In this document: positions 62,699-64,000 of the stretch, piece after piece
Layout: each line of letters begins with the position of its first letter
Numbering within the stretch: position 1 is the first letter of the stretch
Program-made: the position numbers and the translations under genes
Notes under the pieces: model-generated
Told to the model about the DNA's origin: nothing
The model's input: only the letters and a program-made list of their open reading frames with translations
Database searches by the model: none
NCBI RefSeq assembly: GCF_024137965.1
Contig: NZ_CP099975.1
Location: 1,922,001-1,986,000, forward strand
Reading direction: 5' to 3'
From: Halomonas sp. Y3
GTDB lineage: Bacteria; Pseudomonadota; Gammaproteobacteria; Pseudomonadales; Halomonadaceae
DNA length: 64,000 nt

Positions 62699-62705
62699 TA
62701 CGTCG

Positions 62706-63395
62706 ATGTTCGCGCTTTCCGACCGCCAGCGGCGCCAGCTGCTGGCGCTGATGATCACCTTTCATATCCTGGTGATCGCCGCCAGCAACTACCTGGTGCA
62801 GCTGCCCTTCACCCTGTTCGGCTTTCATACCACCTGGGGGGCCTTCAGCTTCCCCTTCATCTTCCTGGCCACCGACCTCACCGTGCGGCTGTTCGGCAAG
62901 GAGCCCGCCCGGGCCATCGTGATGCGGGTGATGCTGCCGGCGCTCCTGATCTCCTATGTGGTCTCGGTGGTCTTCCCCCGGGGCGGCTTCGCCGGGCTCG
63001 AGGCGCTGGGGGAGTGGAACCTCTTCGTGGCGCGCATCGCCGTGGCCAGCTTCATGGCCTACCTGCTGGGCCAGCTGCTCGACGTGCACGTCTTCGACCG
63101 CCTGCGCGGCCTTCGTGCCTGGTGGGTGGCGCCGGCGATCTCCACGGTGCTCGGCAACCTGGCCGACACCTTCGCCTTCTTCTCGATCGCCTTCTACCAG
63201 AGTCCCGACCCCTTCATGGCGGCCAACTGGCTGGAGATCGCCTGGGTCGACTATGTGATCAAGCTCGGGATCAGCCTGTTGTTCTTTCTGCCCCTCTATG
63301 GTGTGCTGCTGGCGACCCTGAGCCGTCGCCTGCTCTCGGCCACCGGGGCAGAGGAAGGCGCTTCCCCCCAGGAGCCGGCGCGCAGTCGCGCCTGA
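62706..63395 (+). CDS. yhhQ: Queuosine precursor transporter YhhQ
   Basis: A 229-residue membrane protein with about six helices (QLLALMITFHILVIAASNYL, GAFSFPFIFLATDLTVRLFG, VMLPALLISYVVSVVFP). The C-terminal signature AISTVLGNLADTFAFFSIAF and DYVIKLGISLLFFLPLYGVL is that of the COG1738 family, which imports preQ0/preQ1-type precursors. Its ribosome site AGGA lies within the proposed riboswitch. Confidence 0.93.
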   Translation: MFALSDRQRRQLLALMITFHILVIAASNYLVQLPFTLFGFHTTWGAFSFPFIFLATDLTVRLFGKEPARAIVMRVMLPALLISYVVSVVFPRGGFAGLEALGEWNLFVARIAVASFMAYLLGQLLDVHVFDRLRGLRAWWVAPAISTVLGNLADTFAFFSIAFYQSPDPFMAANWLEIAWVDYVIKLGISLLFFLPLYGVLLATLSRRLLSATGAEEGASPQEPARSRA

Positions 63396-63445
63396 CAGCT
63401 GCTATTGCCCCACACCGCAACGCCTGGTGCCATCACCCACTGCCA

Positions 63446-63468
63446 GCCGCTCTGGCGGCGATTTTTTG
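63446..63468 (+). terminator. Intrinsic terminator of yhhQ
   Basis: GCCGC-TCTG-GCGGC followed by GATTTTTTG: a short GC stem and a T6 run, 51 bp after the stop codon. Confidence 0.8.
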
Positions 63469-63474
63469 TAGGAT

Positions 63475-63503
63475 GTGCAAAGTGGTACGGCTGGAAGTAT
63501 AAT
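63475..63503 (+). promoter_or_regulatory. Promoter of hicAB
   Basis: A perfect -10 TATAAT at 63498-63503 with a weak -35 GTGCAA 17 bp upstream (63475-63480). It lies immediately after the yhhQ terminator and about 30 bp before hicA. Confidence 0.6.
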
Positions 63504-63533
63504 ATTTGCCTATGGTCCAGGCAGGAGAGCGGA

Positions 63534-63716
63534 GTGAAAAGCAGCGAGCTGATCAAGGAGCTGGAGGCCGCTGGCTGGGTACTGGACCGAATACGGGGCA
63601 GCCACCACGTCTTCAAGCACCCCGAGAGGTCTGGTGCTATCCCCGTTCCACACCCGAAAAAGGACTTGCCCAGGGGTACTGTCCACCAGATTCGGAAGCA
63701 AGCGGGACTCGCATAA
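63534..63716 (+). CDS. hicA: HicA mRNA-interferase toxin
   Basis: A 60-residue double-stranded-RNA-binding-fold toxin: VKSSELIKELEAAGWVLDRI, the catalytic His in RGSHHVFKHP, and PVPHPKKDLPRGTVHQIRKQ. The GTG at 63534 is chosen because GGAGAGC precedes it; the frame continues upstream without start signals. It cleaves mRNA when not held by HicB, encoded 18 bp downstream. Confidence 0.93.
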   Translation: MKSSELIKELEAAGWVLDRIRGSHHVFKHPERSGAIPVPHPKKDLPRGTVHQIRKQAGLA

Positions 63717-63734
63717 CCCGCGCGGAGGCAGACC

Positions 63735-64000
63735 ATGCAATATCCCATCGCTATCGAGTGGGGAGACGATAACACCGCTACCGGCATCGTCTTTCCTGAT
63801 ATTCCCGGCGCTATCAGTGCCGGGGACAGCCCTGAGGAGGCATACGACAACGCGGTAGAGGCCGCGCAGATCGTTCTCCAGGAGCTGGTGAGCCGTGGCG
63901 AATCCGTCCCAAAGCCGGGGAAGATCAACGAACATCGCCGCAACCCCGACTTCGAGGGCTGGGGCTGGGGCATGATCGACATCGACCTGACGCCGTATCT
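63735..64000 (+). CDS. hicB: HicB antitoxin, cut by the window edge
   Basis: The first 88 residues of HicB: MQYPIAIEWGDDNTATGIVF, PDIPGAISAGDSPEEAYDNA and AAQIVLQELVSRGESVPKPG form the degraded RNase H-like fold that covers HicA. GGAGG precedes the ATG. A DNA-binding domain is expected after the right edge. Confidence 0.9.
   Translation, partial: MQYPIAIEWGDDNTATGIVFPDIPGAISAGDSPEEAYDNAVEAAQIVLQELVSRGESVPKPGKINEHRRNPDFEGWGWGMIDIDLTPY

Overview
The window looks like a chromosomal segment of a high-GC gammaproteobacterium, most likely Halomonas or another member of the Halomonadaceae. The gloB - methyltransferase - rnhA - dnaQ order, a yejABEF operon, paired TRAP transporters and protein sequences such as CysQ, YhhQ, SohB and MltD all fit that. 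The genus is inferred from gene content and style, not from a marker gene.

Positions 1-20,070 are an insertion-sequence graveyard. Eight IS copies can be separated, most with exact ends and target duplications: an IS66 copy split by an ISAs1 element, an IS21, two IS3, a second IS66, and an IS1380 split by an IS4. Between them lie two type II toxin-antitoxin pairs (HigB/HigA-like and MntA/HepT), cysQ, a pRiA4b ORF-3-like gene and several broken host genes. Removing the IS copies in silico restores a 78-residue gene (split by IS21). It also restores a 157-residue gene, split by both an IS3 and the second IS66. The 157-residue gene overlaps the stop codon of an upstream AAA-ATPase/PD-(D/E)XK gene (ATGA) and carries a PemI/MazE-like C-terminal tail. 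This disrupted two-gene unit is the best candidate for an undescribed system here.

Positions 20,300-40,470 are an aromatic-catabolism island. Two TRAP transporter operons are followed by a kynurenine-pathway block (alpha/beta-hydrolase formamidase, kynA, a divergent Lrp-type regulator, kynU) that turns tryptophan into anthranilate. Next come a CatR/BenM-type LysR gene and catBC, then a DmpR/MopR-type sigma-54 activator facing a multicomponent phenol hydroxylase operon whose last gene is catA. Phenol is thus routed to catechol and through the ortho pathway to muconolactone and the enol-lactone. Anthranilate dioxygenase (antABC), catD and the pca genes are not in the window, so the anthranilate-to-catechol link must be elsewhere. 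An IS1595 copy with a perfect 8-bp target duplication lies just beyond.

Positions 41,846-47,665 encode surface-polysaccharide and signalling functions: a WbpM/PglF-type nucleotide-sugar dehydratase, a CBS-CBS-PAS-GGDEF-EAL protein with both catalytic motifs intact, and an O-antigen ligase-like protein. On the other strand follow yejABEF (peptide/microcin C-type ABC importer), mltD and gloB. The rest is mostly housekeeping: methyltransferase, rnhA, dnaQ, nudC, an SCP2-domain gene under a PsrA-like operator, sohB, an ArsR-type regulator and prpE. Then comes yhhQ, preceded by a leader that folds like a preQ1-I riboswitch. A hicAB toxin-antitoxin pair runs off the right edge.
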